Shown in pieces: positions 1-10,836 of a stretch of 64,000 bases of DNA (position 1 is the first letter of the stretch; each line of letters starts with the position of its first letter). Under the pieces are notes generated by a model, which worked only from the letters and a program-made list of their open reading frames with translations, made no database searches and was not told the DNA's origin. The translations under genes were made by a program, and so were the position numbers. The DNA comes from Chamaecyparis obtusa (taxonomy: Eukaryota > Streptophyta > Pinopsida > Cupressales > Cupressaceae), in NCBI GenBank assembly GCA_027943335.1, contig BSBK01008841.1:124001-188000 (forward strand). Reading direction: 5' to 3'.

Positions 1-67
1 AGTTCCAACATCCAATCCAGAAGAAAGATAGGGCTCATATACCACTGGACGGATGCAATCATCTACA

Positions 68-655
68 TCAATTCTCAAAAATAGGTTGGGGCATAACCCC
101 AAGCATACCTCTCAGATACACAAATGTATCCTTAGGTAAAGGCTTTGTAAATATATCTGCTATCTGCTCCTTTGTACTGATGTACTCCAATCTTACTTCT
201 TTTTCTACAACTTTCTCTCTTACAACATGATACTTGATCTCAATATGTTTAGTCTTAGAATGTAAAACATGATTTTTTGACATACTCACTATACTGGTGT
301 TATCACAATGTATAACAACAGGTTCATCAAACTTTATTCCAATATCTTTCAACATCTGCTTCATCCAAATAATCTGATTACAATTATTTGCTGCTGCAAC
401 ATATTCTGCTTCTACTGTGCTTTGTGAAGTACAATTATGCTTCTTACTTAGCCAAGAGACCAATTTTCCTCCAAGAAAAAAGGCTCCACCAGTGGTTCTT
501 TTCTTGTCATCAACGCTACCTCCCCAATCTGCATCAGTATAGGCACATAAAGTAAAATCATCAGAATTCTCATACCATAATCCATAATCCATTGTTCCTT
601 TTAGATATCTCAGTATCCTCTTTACTACTGCATAATGTGATTCTCTAGGTTCTAC
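68..655 (-). pseudogene. Copia-1 RNase H domain
   Basis: This is the C-terminal RNase H of the Copia polyprotein, which degrades the RNA template during reverse transcription. Visible landmarks are TDADWGG near residue 20, EAEYVAAA near residue 63, HCDNTS near 94 and KHIEIKYH near 115, the usual Asp/Glu/Asp/His series of plant Copia RNase H. The C-terminus reads IADIFTKPLP, the standard ending of Copia pol, and terminates at 68. A stop lies just upstream (about 655), separating it from the reverse transcriptase reading frame, so it is a broken part of one original ORF. Confidence 0.93.
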
Positions 656-1531
656 TTAAAATCTTGCTACAATCCCCACTGAATGTGCTATATCAGGTCT
701 TGTATGTGTCAAGTACTGCAATCCTGCAATCATAGATCTGTACTTTTTCTGCTCAACTGTTGGTGTCTCATCTTTGCTAGATAACTTATGTCCGGTTACC
801 ATAGGTGTTCCAACAGGTTTAGAATCTTCCATTCCAAATCTTTTCAATAATTCATTTAAATACTTAGTCTGACTTACAAATATACCTTCCTTGCTTTGTG
901 TTATCTGTAATCCCAAAAAATATTTCATTTCTCCAATCATGCTCATCTCAAATTCAGTCTTCATTTCATCTACACATTTGTCACTAGCTTCATCTTCTCC
1001 TCCAAAGATAATATCATCAACAAATATAACTATAACCAACAAACCATTCTCAATTTCTTTTATGTATAAGTTACTATCTGCTGTTCCTTTTATAAATCCC
1101 AATTTCAATAAATACTTATCCAATCTTGCATACCAGGTTCTAGGTGCTTGTTTTAATCCATATAAAGCTTTCTTTAACTTACATACCATATCTCCTTCTT
1201 GTGTCAAAGGAAAACCTTTAGGCTGCTCAATGTAGACTTCTTCTAATTCACCATTCAAAAATGCTGACTTCACATCCATCTGATACACTCTGAATTTCTT
1301 GTAAGTTGCATATGCTAGAAACATTCTCACTACTTCAAGTCTAGCCACAGGTGCAAAAGTTTCTTCATAGTCAATTCCTTCTTGTTGTGAATATCCTTTA
1401 CATACCATTCTTGCTTTGTTTCTTATCACTTCTCCTTGTCCATTCATCTTGTTTCTGAATACCCACTTTGTTCCAATCACATTCTTGTCTTCAAGTCTAG
1501 GGACTAATTCCCATGTCTTGTTTTTTTTCAA
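656..1531 (-). pseudogene. Copia-1 reverse transcriptase
   Basis: This is a nearly full reverse transcriptase domain (RVT_2 type). It begins with KNKTWELVPR and continues through GTKWVFRNK, ARMVCKGYSQQEGIDYEETF, MDVKSAFLNGELEEVYIEQP and the catalytic FVDDI motif (about residue 170), then KYFLGLQI and the LTHTRPDIAH segment that leads into RNase H. The catalytic Asp pair is intact. The frame opens inside the protein, overlaps the preceding integrase/linker frame by about 35 bp in another frame, and is therefore a frameshifted portion of the polyprotein. Confidence 0.95.
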
Positions 1532-2192
1532 TCTGCTCCAGTTCTTCTTTCATAGCATTGATCCAATGTTCATCTTCACAAGCTTCATTAGTAGTCTTAG
1601 GTTCAATTTGAGAAATCAAACATAAATGTACCTTATTTCGAGTCAAAACTCCTCTATCTAAACTTCCAATAACTTTCCCAACAGGGTGATGTCTTGAAGT
1701 ATACCTGTTAGGTGTCATAGTTACTGATCTTGTTCTGACTATAGATTCTTCACTACTTTCTTCTCTATTTTCCTCTTTATTTTCTTCTCTGTTTTCTTCT
1801 CTATCTTCATCAGCATGACTTTCATTCAGCAAATCACTGTTAGTTTCAAAAAATAATTCTGCATTTTCAATGTTAGGCTGAGGTTGTGCTTCTCCATCAG
1901 ATTCATAATCAAGCATTCTTTCCTGAATTTTAAACTTCTCATCAACTTTTACATTTGCACTTTCAACAATAGTCTTAGTTCTTTTGTTATAACATCTAAA
2001 TGCTTTTCTTTTTAAAGAATATCCAAGAAATATTCCTTCATCACTTCTAGGATCAAACTTTCCTATATCATCATCTCTCTTTATATAACATTTACTTCCA
2101 AAAATTCTAAAATACTTAATTGAGGGTGTATGTCCAAACCATAATTCATAAGGTGTCTTGTTTGTATCTGCTCTGATTTGTACTCTGTTCAT
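1497..2192 (-). pseudogene. Copia-1 integrase C-terminus and linker to RT
   Basis: This frame continues the integrase. NKTPYELWFGHTPSIKYFRIFGSKCY is followed by DPRSDEGIFLGYSLKRKAFRCYNKRT, the conserved end of plant Copia integrases (GKKPY domain). An acidic linker follows with a run of Glu-Asn/Glu-Glu repeats (about residues 128-150, EENREENKEENREESSEE), then the stretch before the RT. The Glu-rich tract is a short in-frame repeat encoded by a TTCTTC/TCCTC-type repeat on the plus strand at about 1745-1805. A single codon gap separates it from the gag-integrase frame. Confidence 0.9.
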
Positions 2193-2195
2193 AAT

Positions 2196-3962
2196 TTATA
2201 CTACTGTGTTCACTACTTCTCTCCAAAAAGTTTTAGCCAAATCATTTTCAAACAACATAGCTCTTGCTGCTTTAGTTATTGACCTCTTCCTTCTTTCTGC
2301 AATACCATTTTGTTCTGGTGTTCTAGGGGCTGAAAGTTGTCTCTTAATACCATTCATTTCACAAAAAGTGTTAAACTCTCTAGATGTAAATTCACCACCT
2401 CTATCAGATCTTAGACACTTATTCTTCATTCCTGATTCATTCTCAATTTTTCTTTTCATGATCTTAAACTTATCAAATGCTTTAGATTTTTCCTTCAAAA
2501 ATGCAATCCACATCATTCTTGTAAAATCATCAACAAGAATCATAAAATACCTTTCACCATAGAATCCTCTAGTCCTAGTAGGACCACTCAAGTCTGTATG
2601 AACAATCTCCAACTTCTCTGCCGATGTGAACTTCTTGTTGGGAAATGAAATCCATTTTTTCTTTGCCATCATACATTCTTTGCAAATCATGTTAGTAGGT
2701 TTCATAATTCTAGGTAAATCTCTTACCGCAAGTGTAGTGCTCACCTTGACAATATTATCAAAGTTTATATGACAAAACCTTTTATGCCATAACCAACTGT
2801 CATCAATCCTAGTTATCAAACATGTCATCTCAGTAGGATTCAACTGAAATACATTACCTCTAGTTTTGGATCCTTTTCCAATCAGATTTCCATCTTTATC
2901 TTTTATTACACAATTTTTCTCAGAAAACCAAACTTTATAACCCTTATCAGCCACTTGTCCAACGCTTAGTAGATTATGTCTTAGTCCATCAACAAAGTAA
3001 ACATCATCAGTGTTAGTCTTTCCATCAAGAGTAATAGATCCTATACCCTTAATCAAACAAGGTGCATTGTTACCAACCCTAACAATTCCTCCATCATAAT
3101 TATCTAACTTAAGAAACTTTCTTTTATCTCTAGTCATATGATGTGAACAACCACTGTCTATAATCCAATTAGATTTCTTTTCAACTTGTGAAACTAATGC
3201 TTTTTCTTCCCTTTTATCAGATTCAGAACTTTCTTCTTTAATTGCTACAAATCCTATTTCCTCAAAGTTATCATTATCACTTTCACTTAAATGTTTTTCA
3301 ATTCCTGCTTCAAAATCTTCATCATTTGCATAATAACATTCTTTAGATCTCCTAGGTTTAAAGTTGCTTCTATACTTCTTAACTCTTTTAGGACATTTAG
3401 ATGCAAAATGACCATATTCTTGACAAGTCCAACTTTTAAAGATTTTATTACCATCTGGTTCTCTTTTTACAAGTAATGCAATACCTTCTTCAATCTTCTT
3501 ATCTTCCTCAGATCTGCTACTGCTAGCATAATTTCCATTCACACTAGTACTTCTTGTAGGTCTAATGCTAAGAGCACTGAATGTTGTTTCCATTCTAGGT
3601 AGCTCTCCTGATAATCTCAAGTTCATCTCTGTTGTTTCTAATCTTCCAAGAAGAGTCTCTCTTGAAATGTTCGATGTACAAGGTATCACTTGTTCAATCA
3701 TCTGCGTTGTCTTCTTGAATACTGGTGTCAAAGTTCTCAGAATTTTCCATATCACTTCATTCTCTATCTTATCACCTCCACAAGACTTTATTCCTGTCAC
3801 AATCTCAGACATCCTACCAATATAGCTTCTAATAGATTCATCTTCCATCATTCTGATATCTTCAAATGCACAAATCCAATTATGTAATCTAGCCTTCTTT
3901 GCATGTTCATCACCTTCAAAAGTAGAATGTAAAGCTTTCCAAATTGCATGAGATGTTTTCAA
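2196..3962 (-). pseudogene. Copia-1 gag C-terminus, protease and integrase core
   Basis: The 588-codon frame holds the gag UBN2-type region (KTSHAIWKALHSTFEGDE onward), one zinc knuckle, a protease (WIIDSGCSHHMT, catalytic D-S-G) and the integrase. In the integrase, the HHCC zinc-binding part spans roughly residues 390-430 (HKRFCH, CKECMMAKKK). The core has VHTDLSGP, RSDRGGEF and PEQNGIAERR, supplying the D-D-E catalytic triad. In the zinc knuckle (TCQEYGHFASKC) the first Cys of CX2CX4HX4C appears replaced by Ser. The frame is otherwise long and open, making this the best preserved part of the element. Confidence 0.95.
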
Positions 3963-4217
3963 ACATCTTACCTAACTATATTCATTCTCCGGTAGTGCTG
4001 ATAAAAGTGCTTTTCTTGCAAGTATGTTACACATGAATAGATCTAGTTCATCTTTAGTTCCTGCCTCTAGATTGTCTTCCTCAATGATAGTCTTCTAATT
4101 CTTTGTAATCAACCAATAACTTGGTCCTAAACACAATAGATGTGTCTTCATCTTTTCTTTCCAGCTATCAAAATTCACTCCATCAAACTTAGGGCTTTCT
4201 TTTCTAAAATTTGCCAT
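3963..4217 (-). pseudogene. Copia-1 gag N-terminus
   Basis: Reading on the minus strand from the ATG at 4217 gives a typical Copia gag start (MANFRKESPKFDGVNFDSWK) about 40 bp inside the primer site. The frame is interrupted by at least two TAG/TAA stops before it joins the following gag frame (for example after YWLITKN and after LPENEYS). This is too broken to be listed as a long ORF but completes the gag gene. Start choice: first ATG downstream of the primer site with a gag-like continuation. Confidence 0.8.
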
Positions 4218-4258
4218 GGATCTCCTTACTTGTTAAACTTTTCTTTCAAGGACCTGCC

Positions 4259-4270
4259 GCTCTGATACCA
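4259..4270 (-). other. Primer binding site of Copia-1 (tRNA-iMet)
   Basis: On the minus strand this reads TGGTATCAGAGC, the standard 12-nt complement of the initiator tRNA-Met 3' end used by most plant Copia elements. It lies two bases inside the LTR end at 4273, as expected. Confidence 0.95.
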
Positions 4271-4272
4271 AT

Positions 4273-5374
4273 TGTTAGAAAGTAAAGATCCCCAAGATAA
4301 CTGAAAGGGGGGAGGGGGGGTGAATCAGTTATCAGATAATTTATCCATTCAACAACTTTAAACAATATAATCAATTTACTGATCAACCATAGAAAGATAA
4401 TCATACACAATTGCACAATAACACAAGATATGTTAACTAGGGAACCTCTTGAAAAGAGTAAACCCCGGTGGGAATGATGCACTAATATGAAAGTTCCTTG
4501 TTAGAGGATGGACCCTGTTAAGAGTCTTATGAAATACATTCAGTACATATAAATCCCTGTTAGGAGATTTTGAATCCCTATTAAAAGATTCTAACCCGGT
4601 TAAGAGTTTATGGAAGATAGAAGGACCCACTGCCCAAATAGCTTCAAGGCAAGATCTCTGAACCCATTTTCCAAAAGATCTTAGAATTATTCAATAGAAT
4701 AATATGAAATATATTACCTCCTTCACACTGTGCCAAAACTACACTCTCTGGTACACAAGATCACAATTCTAGATCTTTGTACTCACAAGTCTTCCTTCAT
4801 CACTAAATTAGCTCTTTTCTTCACTTCATGCATATATTCACATCTCACTCTTCATAGTACACTTTAAAATAAGGAAAAAATTCCTTCTTATATACCAAAA
4901 TCAAATAATTACAAATGAGTCGGTCATCAATTACAAAATAATAAATTCTACACGCTACACACAGAATTCACATAAAACTGTCAGCTTCCAGTTACTGTAA
5001 CTTTCTCCAAACATATCCTCAAAGTTTGTGTTATGAACCATGTCATCATTAATGAGTCTCCACCATCCCTTTAACTGCACAAAATTAGATTCCATCCCAG
5101 CTAAGAGATATCCTCCGATTTCCGAACATCGCTACACAGAAACACTGTCTAAACACTACTTTCACCAAAATGCTCATAACTCTTACAAATGAATGAATTT
5201 ATTTTTGTGCTATTAACCATAGGTTAATAACACACCAGAGAACATACCATCAACTGTGAAAAATCCAATCTACAATAGAACATGTGCGCAAAACAAAACT
5301 GTACCTATTTTCCTGCTAATATCCAGAATATCACTGTGTTGACATCAAGGACAATCCAAGTCATGAATGCAACA
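4273..5374 (-). repeat. 5' LTR of Copia-1
   Basis: The inner boundary is fixed by the primer site: on the minus strand the LTR ends ...TTTCTAACA and is followed by AT and the primer site. The outer boundary is chosen where the minus strand starts TGTTGCATTCATGACTTGG, giving a TG...CA LTR of about 1102 bp; it is less certain because the partner LTR is outside the window. It contains a C-rich block (TGATTCACCCCCC on the minus strand) near its 3' end and an iterated CTCYTAACAGGGT-type motif at about 4440-4610. Promoter and polyadenylation signals would lie here but I cannot pinpoint them. Confidence 0.75.
4440..4610 (-). repeat. Iterated CTCTTAACAGGG motif in the Copia-1 LTR
   Basis: On the minus strand the motif CTCTTAACCGGGTT, CTTTTAATAGGGATT, CTCCTAACAGGGATT, CTCTTAACAGGGTCC and CTCTAACAAGG recurs at roughly 30-50-bp steps, followed by CCCACCGGGGTTTAC. 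The same motif series in the same order recurs in the family E LTR at about 7395-7560. A role as iterated regulatory elements is inferred. Confidence 0.7.
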
Positions 5375-5459
5375 ACAATTGCTATAGAATGACTTCCAAA
5401 ACACTTTGCATTCATTCCTAAAAAACATAGGAAACAATAAAATCAATGATATGTTGTCG

Positions 5460-6743
5460 ATTGTGTCTATTTAGGAAAGAGAAAGAATCATAAAGGCACT
5501 GAAACCTGTACTAAGAACAAAGACCAGGCTAGTCAAGATTATGGCTAGAAAATATCATAAGGTAATTGAAGATACTCAAAAGGCATTAGACCAAGTTCTA
5601 ATGAATGACATGCCTATAAAGGTGTCACCTGCTAAGATTTTTAAACCTACTCCCTTAAGTTTAGGAGAGATCTCAACAAAAATAGATGATAGTGCTCAAG
5701 TTAACTTGCAACCAGACTTCTTTGTCAATGGTGTGCCTTTTAGCCTTGACACTTCGCAGGATGTAAATTATCCATTTATGGAAAAGGTAGACAATGTGCT
5801 AGTGGAGGTTGAAGATTAGGAATAGCCAGAAGGAAGAAAATCAAAAGAAAAAAGAAGAAGAAAGAAGACAGGAGAAGAAGTTACATCAAGAAGAACAGAA
5901 AGAAAAACAACCTAAATCAGAGGATGTTGCTAAAGTCAGACTGGATACATCCCTTTTGTTGGCAATTATGGCCAAACCAGTTAGTTTTGATGTGGACAAC
6001 TTGGATGAAGATGAGCTGATAAAACTCTCATTTATGGATTTTGCTAAAGCTAAGGAGAGATTAGTTCAGAAAGGAGATGAGAGAGCTAAGATAATGGTCA
6101 GGGTTGTAGAAATAATAAACAAGATGCTTCCCTCATCAATTATTCTAAAAGATAAGGATGAGGTTGAGAATCTTGATACAGTATTGGATAGCTTCAACAG
6201 TCATTTTGACTCATTTCTAAAAACAACAGAGGATAAGACTAAAAATAAATTCTTAGAAAAGAAGTTTAGCAAAGTTGATAAGTCCATTTCATGGGACTTA
6301 GGCATTATTAAGGCTACCACCCTCAAATCCAAAATTTATGTTGCATAAGGTAGGAAACTATATAGCCATTTGATAAATCCTTATAGATATTTGAAGAATG
6401 TTGAGGAAGCCATAGCCAAAGATAGGGCTAGTCTTAACAATTTAATGGACAATTGTGATCATCTTCACAAACTATGGAAGAAATGGATAAGGAGACATCC
6501 AGACTACTAGAGAAAATAGGAGTACTAGAAATGGAGAAAGGGGGAGTTGCAGATAGATTTGGCTCATTAAGAAGTATATTGACTCCCAAGATCTCAAATT
6601 TTGAGACTCATCTCTCTAAGATGATAAAGGTTGAAAGCTCAATGTCAATAACTACTCTCACTAAGCTTAAGGTAGCAGAGAGAGCATCATATGCACTGAA
6701 TGGATTAATCCATGTTAGTAAACTATGTTGGAAATTTGGCTAA
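5460..6743 (+). pseudogene. Unknown charged coiled-coil ORF of family E (probable C-terminal half)
   Basis: Three successive frames (to 5819, 5809-6348 and 6474-6743) together encode a lysine/glutamate-rich protein of about 420 residues that I do not recognise. The first part (from KALKPVLRTKTRLVKI) is followed by a very basic-acidic stretch (about 5830-5930, QKEENQKKKEEERRQEKK) and then predicted helical coiled-coil regions. One frameshift lies near 5810 and another at about 6349-6474, where a stop follows KSKIYVA. The ORF runs up to the LTR start at 6726 and ends 17 bp inside it. It has no resemblance to RNase H, which would be expected next to a Copia 3' LTR. It may be the downstream half of the ORF at 9504-10836. 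Confidence 0.6.
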
Positions 6744-7741
6744 CATGAGTACATAGATGTTTTCATTATGGAAACATATGATCCACATGAAGATCGCATA
6801 GGACTGAGAGCAAGTATAGCAGAGTGCATTGCAAATTTGTCTAAGTGTTAGACAGTGTTTTCACTAGTGCACTAGGATACAATTTGTGTTTGTGACATTG
6901 ACTGGAGTAAGTTCAATGCTTGTGCACTTGAACATATACTCTATGATGACTAATGATGACCCATCTTAGAGTGAAAGTTATTATGGCATGTACGAAATTA
7001 GTTATGATAGTTTTACTGAAGACAGTGTTAAGCCGACAAGATAGAATATGAAGGCAAAATTGGTAAAGAGTTAAGGGATTATTTTGTTTATCAAATTAAT
7101 GAGTTAACAATATAAAGGGATGACATCTGAGATGTTAATTATTGGATAAAGATATATGGAAGCCGATCATGTAAAGTTATTATCTTTAATAACTTGTATA
7201 TATGTAATTGTAATTGCAAGAAGAGAAGAGGAGATATGATGATGTAGAGATATGATGCGAATGTAAGAGCAGTGAAAATATATTGATGTAAGAAGCATAA
7301 GGTTATATACCTTAATCCATTTTTTAATAAGTATACATTGTAAATTACTTGTTTGGGAAGTGGGCTCATCTGGTGATTAGATTTTGTATTGACAACTCCT
7401 AACAGGGTTGAGGCTTCTAACAAGGCCTATAGTCCCTTAATTAGGACTAATACACTATATGTTCGTAATAGACTCCTAATAGGGTCAACATCCTTAACAT
7501 GATACTTTTGATTAGTGGATCTTTGTGGGTATCATCCCCACTGGGGTTTTCCATTGGCCAGGATTTCCTCGAGAACATATAATGTGTTATGAGTTCTTTA
7601 TTTCCATTGCTATGCATATTGTTTAGGTTCTTATGTTATGCATGTATAAAGATAATCTGTTATATCCATAATTGGGAAAAAGATAAATTTTGTAGAATAC
7701 TGATTCATCCCCCCCCCTCTCAGTATTCCCTATTTCTAACA
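6726..7741 (+). repeat. LTR of family E (Copia-like, about 1016 bp)
   Basis: The right end is firm: TTTCTAACA at 7741 is followed by a primer site. The left end is taken at TGTTGGAAATTTGG (TGTT...AACA). Near the right end is TGATTCATCCCCCCCCCTC, matching the same block in the Copia-1 LTR, and at 7395-7560 it has the iterated CTCCTAACAGGGT motif and CCCCACTGGGGTTTTCC. Sequence to the left (ORF to 6725) has no polypurine tract, so this LTR may be only the 5' LTR of the right-hand copy inserted into an older E copy, rather than a shared LTR of a tandem. Confidence 0.75.
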
Positions 7742-7742
7742 A

Positions 7743-7755
7743 TGGGTATCAGAGC
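7743..7755 (+). other. Primer binding site of family E (tRNA-iMet type)
   Basis: TGGGTATCAGAGC follows the LTR end by one base. It matches the initiator tRNA-Met complement TGGTATCAGAGC with one extra G. Confidence 0.85.
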
Positions 7756-7825
7756 TTAGTTACTCGAATAAAGATTCATTCACGGAAAGCCTACTAGCTT
7801 GAGTAAGATCTCTATGGATATGGAT

Positions 7826-9116
7826 CAACTATAGAAAAATGTTGAAGAAGCTCTTGAATAGATTGATAGGCTTACTAATGAAAGAAACACTATGAAAAGG
7901 AAATATGATGATGCAAAGAACCTTATTGAGAAACTGAAAAACAAGGTACAAGATCTAAAATCTGAAAAGGAATCTGAAATTCTTATTGAAGATTGTGATG
8001 ACAACTTAGAAAAAGAAAATGTGATCCTTAAACATGAACTAAAGATAGCAAATCTGAAGCTTAGTTTGAAAGATGGAAATGACAAAAATGAAGAAAATCT
8101 AAGATCTAAGAATGAAAGGTTGAAGATTGAGAATGAAGAATTAAAATCTAAACTTGGTAAAGTAACATCTAAATTTGAGAAAGTAAACTTGCAGCATGCA
8201 GAACTTGAGAAATACAACAAGATTGTGAAAGGTGAATTGACTCGATCCAAACAACAACTTGAAAGGCTATATTCAAATAGTGAGAAGATCGATGAAAGAG
8301 TATCTTATGGAAAACCATCCTATGATAAGACTAGACTTGGATTTAATATATTCACAACAAATGATGAAAGCAAGGAACCAGATCTGAAAGAATCTGAAAG
8401 CATAGATAAGAAAAAGTCAGATGAGATCAACAAATTTGAGGACACACCTAAAGGAGAAAAACCCCCTAAAAGAGAAGAACCACCAAATCAAGAAGAATCA
8501 CCAAAAGGTATGCAAAGAGAATTCAAAGGTAGATGTTTTGGTTGTAATACTATTGGTCACATGAAGAGAGATTGCACAGGTAAACAATTTAAACCTCTTA
8601 ATGGTTATTGTTATAATTGTCATGGTTTTGGACATAGAGCTATTGAATGTAGAAGACCTAAAGTTATTGAGAATAATTATGGTATTAGAATGTTTAGGAA
8701 TACTAACAATGTAGATAAGAGACCTACTGAAGACATGAACAGAAGAAATGAAGTAGTATGTTATAGATGCAACAAGATTGGACACATTGCTAGAAACTGC
8801 AGATCACAAATCAATCAGCAAGGACCAAGATATGGGAACAATGGAATTGTTTGTCAGATATGTAACAAGGTTGATTATACAAAAGGTTTTGCAGAATGAA
8901 AAATAGATTTTTTATCCTAACCCTAACCCTAGAAATCATGCAAGAAGTAATGAAGATGCAGGTAACAGATAGAAAGGTTGTTGTAGTAATGCAGATGAAG
9001 TGAAGTTTGTTAAAGGTACAGATCAAGGAGACATATTCAACATTGAAGGTAATAAGAAAGGTGAAGTATCAAGTGGTAAGAATGAATCCTTACCTAACCT
9101 AACTCAAAGCACTTAA
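7826..9116 (+). pseudogene. Family E gag with multiple zinc knuckles
   Basis: This is a gag-like nucleocapsid protein of a retroelement, packaging element RNA. The likely start is ATG 7826 (codons MDMDQL); an early TAG and another stop interrupt before the long open stretch 7892-8899. The N-terminal 150 residues are a charged coiled coil; residues 215-330 of the open frame contain CFGCNTIGHMKRDC, CYNCHGFGHRAIEC and CYRCNKIGHIARNC, three complete CX2CX4HX4C knuckles, plus a broken fourth (CQICNKVDYTKG, His displaced). After a frameshift near 8890 a continuing frame with two TAG stops runs to a TAA at 9116. The ORF closes there with no protease, unlike the Copia-1 polyprotein next door. Confidence 0.85.
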
Positions 9117-9503
9117 TTTATGATAATTGCAGTAGATTAGGAACTTAGAATTAGTGTAGAAGTAGATTTTCGATGAATTAAGTCTTGCACAGTTAATGTA
9201 AGGTAGTTTATGATGTACTAATGCTATGGTTAAGAGCACAAAAGAAAATATTATGTTTTGCGAGATCACAAGAAGTTTTAAGTTTTGCAAGATAGTAGAA
9301 ACAACTTTTTGGAAAGAAGCAGCAAAAGAATTGAATGCGATGTCAGATCTAAGTGAGATTGAAGTAATAAAAGGTTATGATCGATGTTATTTGATTATCT
9401 AAGTGAATTGAAGTGTTTAGGAGAGCAAAGAATAGAGATTGGAAGTATTTTGCAGTGATTTGGTGAAATATTTGAGCGCCAAATCTACGAAAGCCCTAAA
9501 ATC
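9117..9503 (+). other. Spacer between family E gag and downstream ORF
   Basis: I see no convincing coding frame, repeat or RNA in this stretch. It separates the gag stop from the start of the unknown ORF. If the element had a normal Copia organisation, protease and integrase would be expected here and are absent. Confidence 0.5.
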
Positions 9504-10836
9504 ATGAATTTGAGGTATTTATCTTGACAAATTTTTGAATCGGTATAAGGAATTTAAAGTAGTCATGGATGTATCCTTAATTCACAATATCAAAGATAAG
9601 AATAGACCTAGAATGAAGAGGGAACCAGTAGAACCCTTGGAAGAAGATGATCCTAGGTTAGCATTTTCATCCGTACTAGATGGAGTTTTGCACTTAGAAA
9701 ATGTGAGAAGTTATCTTGGATGCAAGTTAGAAACTGTCAGTGATAGTGATTTTACCAATGAACATATGAACATTTACAATCAGGACATGTCATTAAAACA
9801 AGGATATGAACATTTGAAAGATAATGAGACTATTTAGTATGCTTTGAAGTATGAGTTTGACAATGAAGAATGCACTAAGATCATTCTGAGTAGAACTCAC
9901 AATGGGAAGTTTTGGCTAGAGGATAGAGTGATAGACATTACACCTGACTTGATTCATGAAGTCACAGGTTTATCTAAAGTTGGTGCTATTCCTTTAAATG
10001 AGAAAAGTACAAGAAAAATAGTCATAGACAACACAGGTTCATCTTACAATGGCAGAGGAATTATGATTAGCAAGATCAAACAACATGATGTTAGATATTT
10101 ATGCAAGTACCTAACAACTAAGTTTTGTGCAAATTCTAGAGAAGATGATATGGCAGCTGGAATGGTGCATATTTCCTATTTAATGTGTGTTGACAAAGTG
10201 CTAGTTGATATGTGTGAAATTCTGAGAATTCAATTATTTGAAAACTTGGAGAAGATAAAGAAATCTAAGTATGCACAATTTAGATTTTCATCCTTAATTA
10301 CATACATGTTTTTCCACTCATTGAGAAGATTGCCATATACCATTGCACATGATTGGAATGATGGACAAACTACTATGGAAAGGATAAATACACTATATTT
10401 GAGACATGTTATTGACAAAGTAAATGAGAGTGTTATGTTAGTAGTGAAGACATTTCAAAACATGGTAACTAGCAAATCAACAATTCCATAGTCACTTCTA
10501 AAGAAGTATAAGAATGATATATGTTTTATGGTTGACACTAACTTTACCTATATTGAAGTAGTGGAACCTAGAATTGAGTTCATAGACCCTCTTAGCTATG
10601 AGATATCTGAGGTTGAAACATAAGAATATGTTGGCAGATTAATTAAAAGTAAATTGGACACTCAGTGCAACAGATTTGGGGCTTTTGAAGAGAACTTCAA
10701 CTCAGCAAAAGCTATAATTGAAGAGAAGAAATCTAAGAAGAGAGTTGACAGCACTATCAGGAGAATACTGAAAGATACATGCATGTCAGAACAAGAATTC
10801 TTAATAGAAAAATAGACAGTAGCAGCAGTCAGGGAT
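9504..10836 (+). pseudogene. Unknown large ORF of family E (N-terminal half), resembling putative plant transposon proteins
   Basis: A frame beginning at ATG 9504 (MNLRYLS), with an early frameshift, continues as 9535-9837 and 9844-10491 and then to 10836 through several stops (TAG at 9838, TAG at 10489, TAA at 10621). The protein is moderately charged; the segment FWLEDRVIDITPDLIHEVTGL followed by a long helical region looks like the loosely defined putative plant transposon protein family found in retroelement-carried extra ORFs, but I cannot confirm it. It has no RT, integrase or protease motif. It is truncated at 10836 by the LTR of Gypsy element A. The C-terminal ORF at 5460-6743 begins with similar composition about where this one is cut. 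Confidence 0.6.

Larger units (their letters stand above)
1..5374 (-). mobile_element. Ty1/Copia LTR retrotransposon (Copia-1), 3' end outside window
   Basis: The minus strand carries, in Copia order, gag, zinc knuckle, protease, integrase, reverse transcriptase and RNase H, preceded by a tRNA-iMet primer site and one LTR. The 3' LTR should lie left of position 1, so the copy is cut by the window edge. The coding region is broken into at least four frames by stops and frameshifts, so this copy cannot be autonomous. The domain order integrase before reverse transcriptase is what separates Copia from Gypsy. I do not assign a finer lineage. The right-hand LTR borders family E sequence at 5375, so this element probably inserted into an E copy. 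Confidence 0.95.

Noticed and set aside
2158..2562. Plus-strand frame of 134 codons over the Copia-1 integrase
   Set aside because: Antisense shadow of the integrase frame.
7139..7423. Minus-strand 94-codon frame
   Set aside because: It lies wholly inside the family E LTR, has no recognisable motif and random hydrophobic composition.
8915..8933. CCTAACCCTAACCCTAG, an interstitial telomere-like sequence
   Set aside because: Only about two and a half units, and it lies in the gag reading frame (coding for an Asn-Pro repeat); chance is enough.
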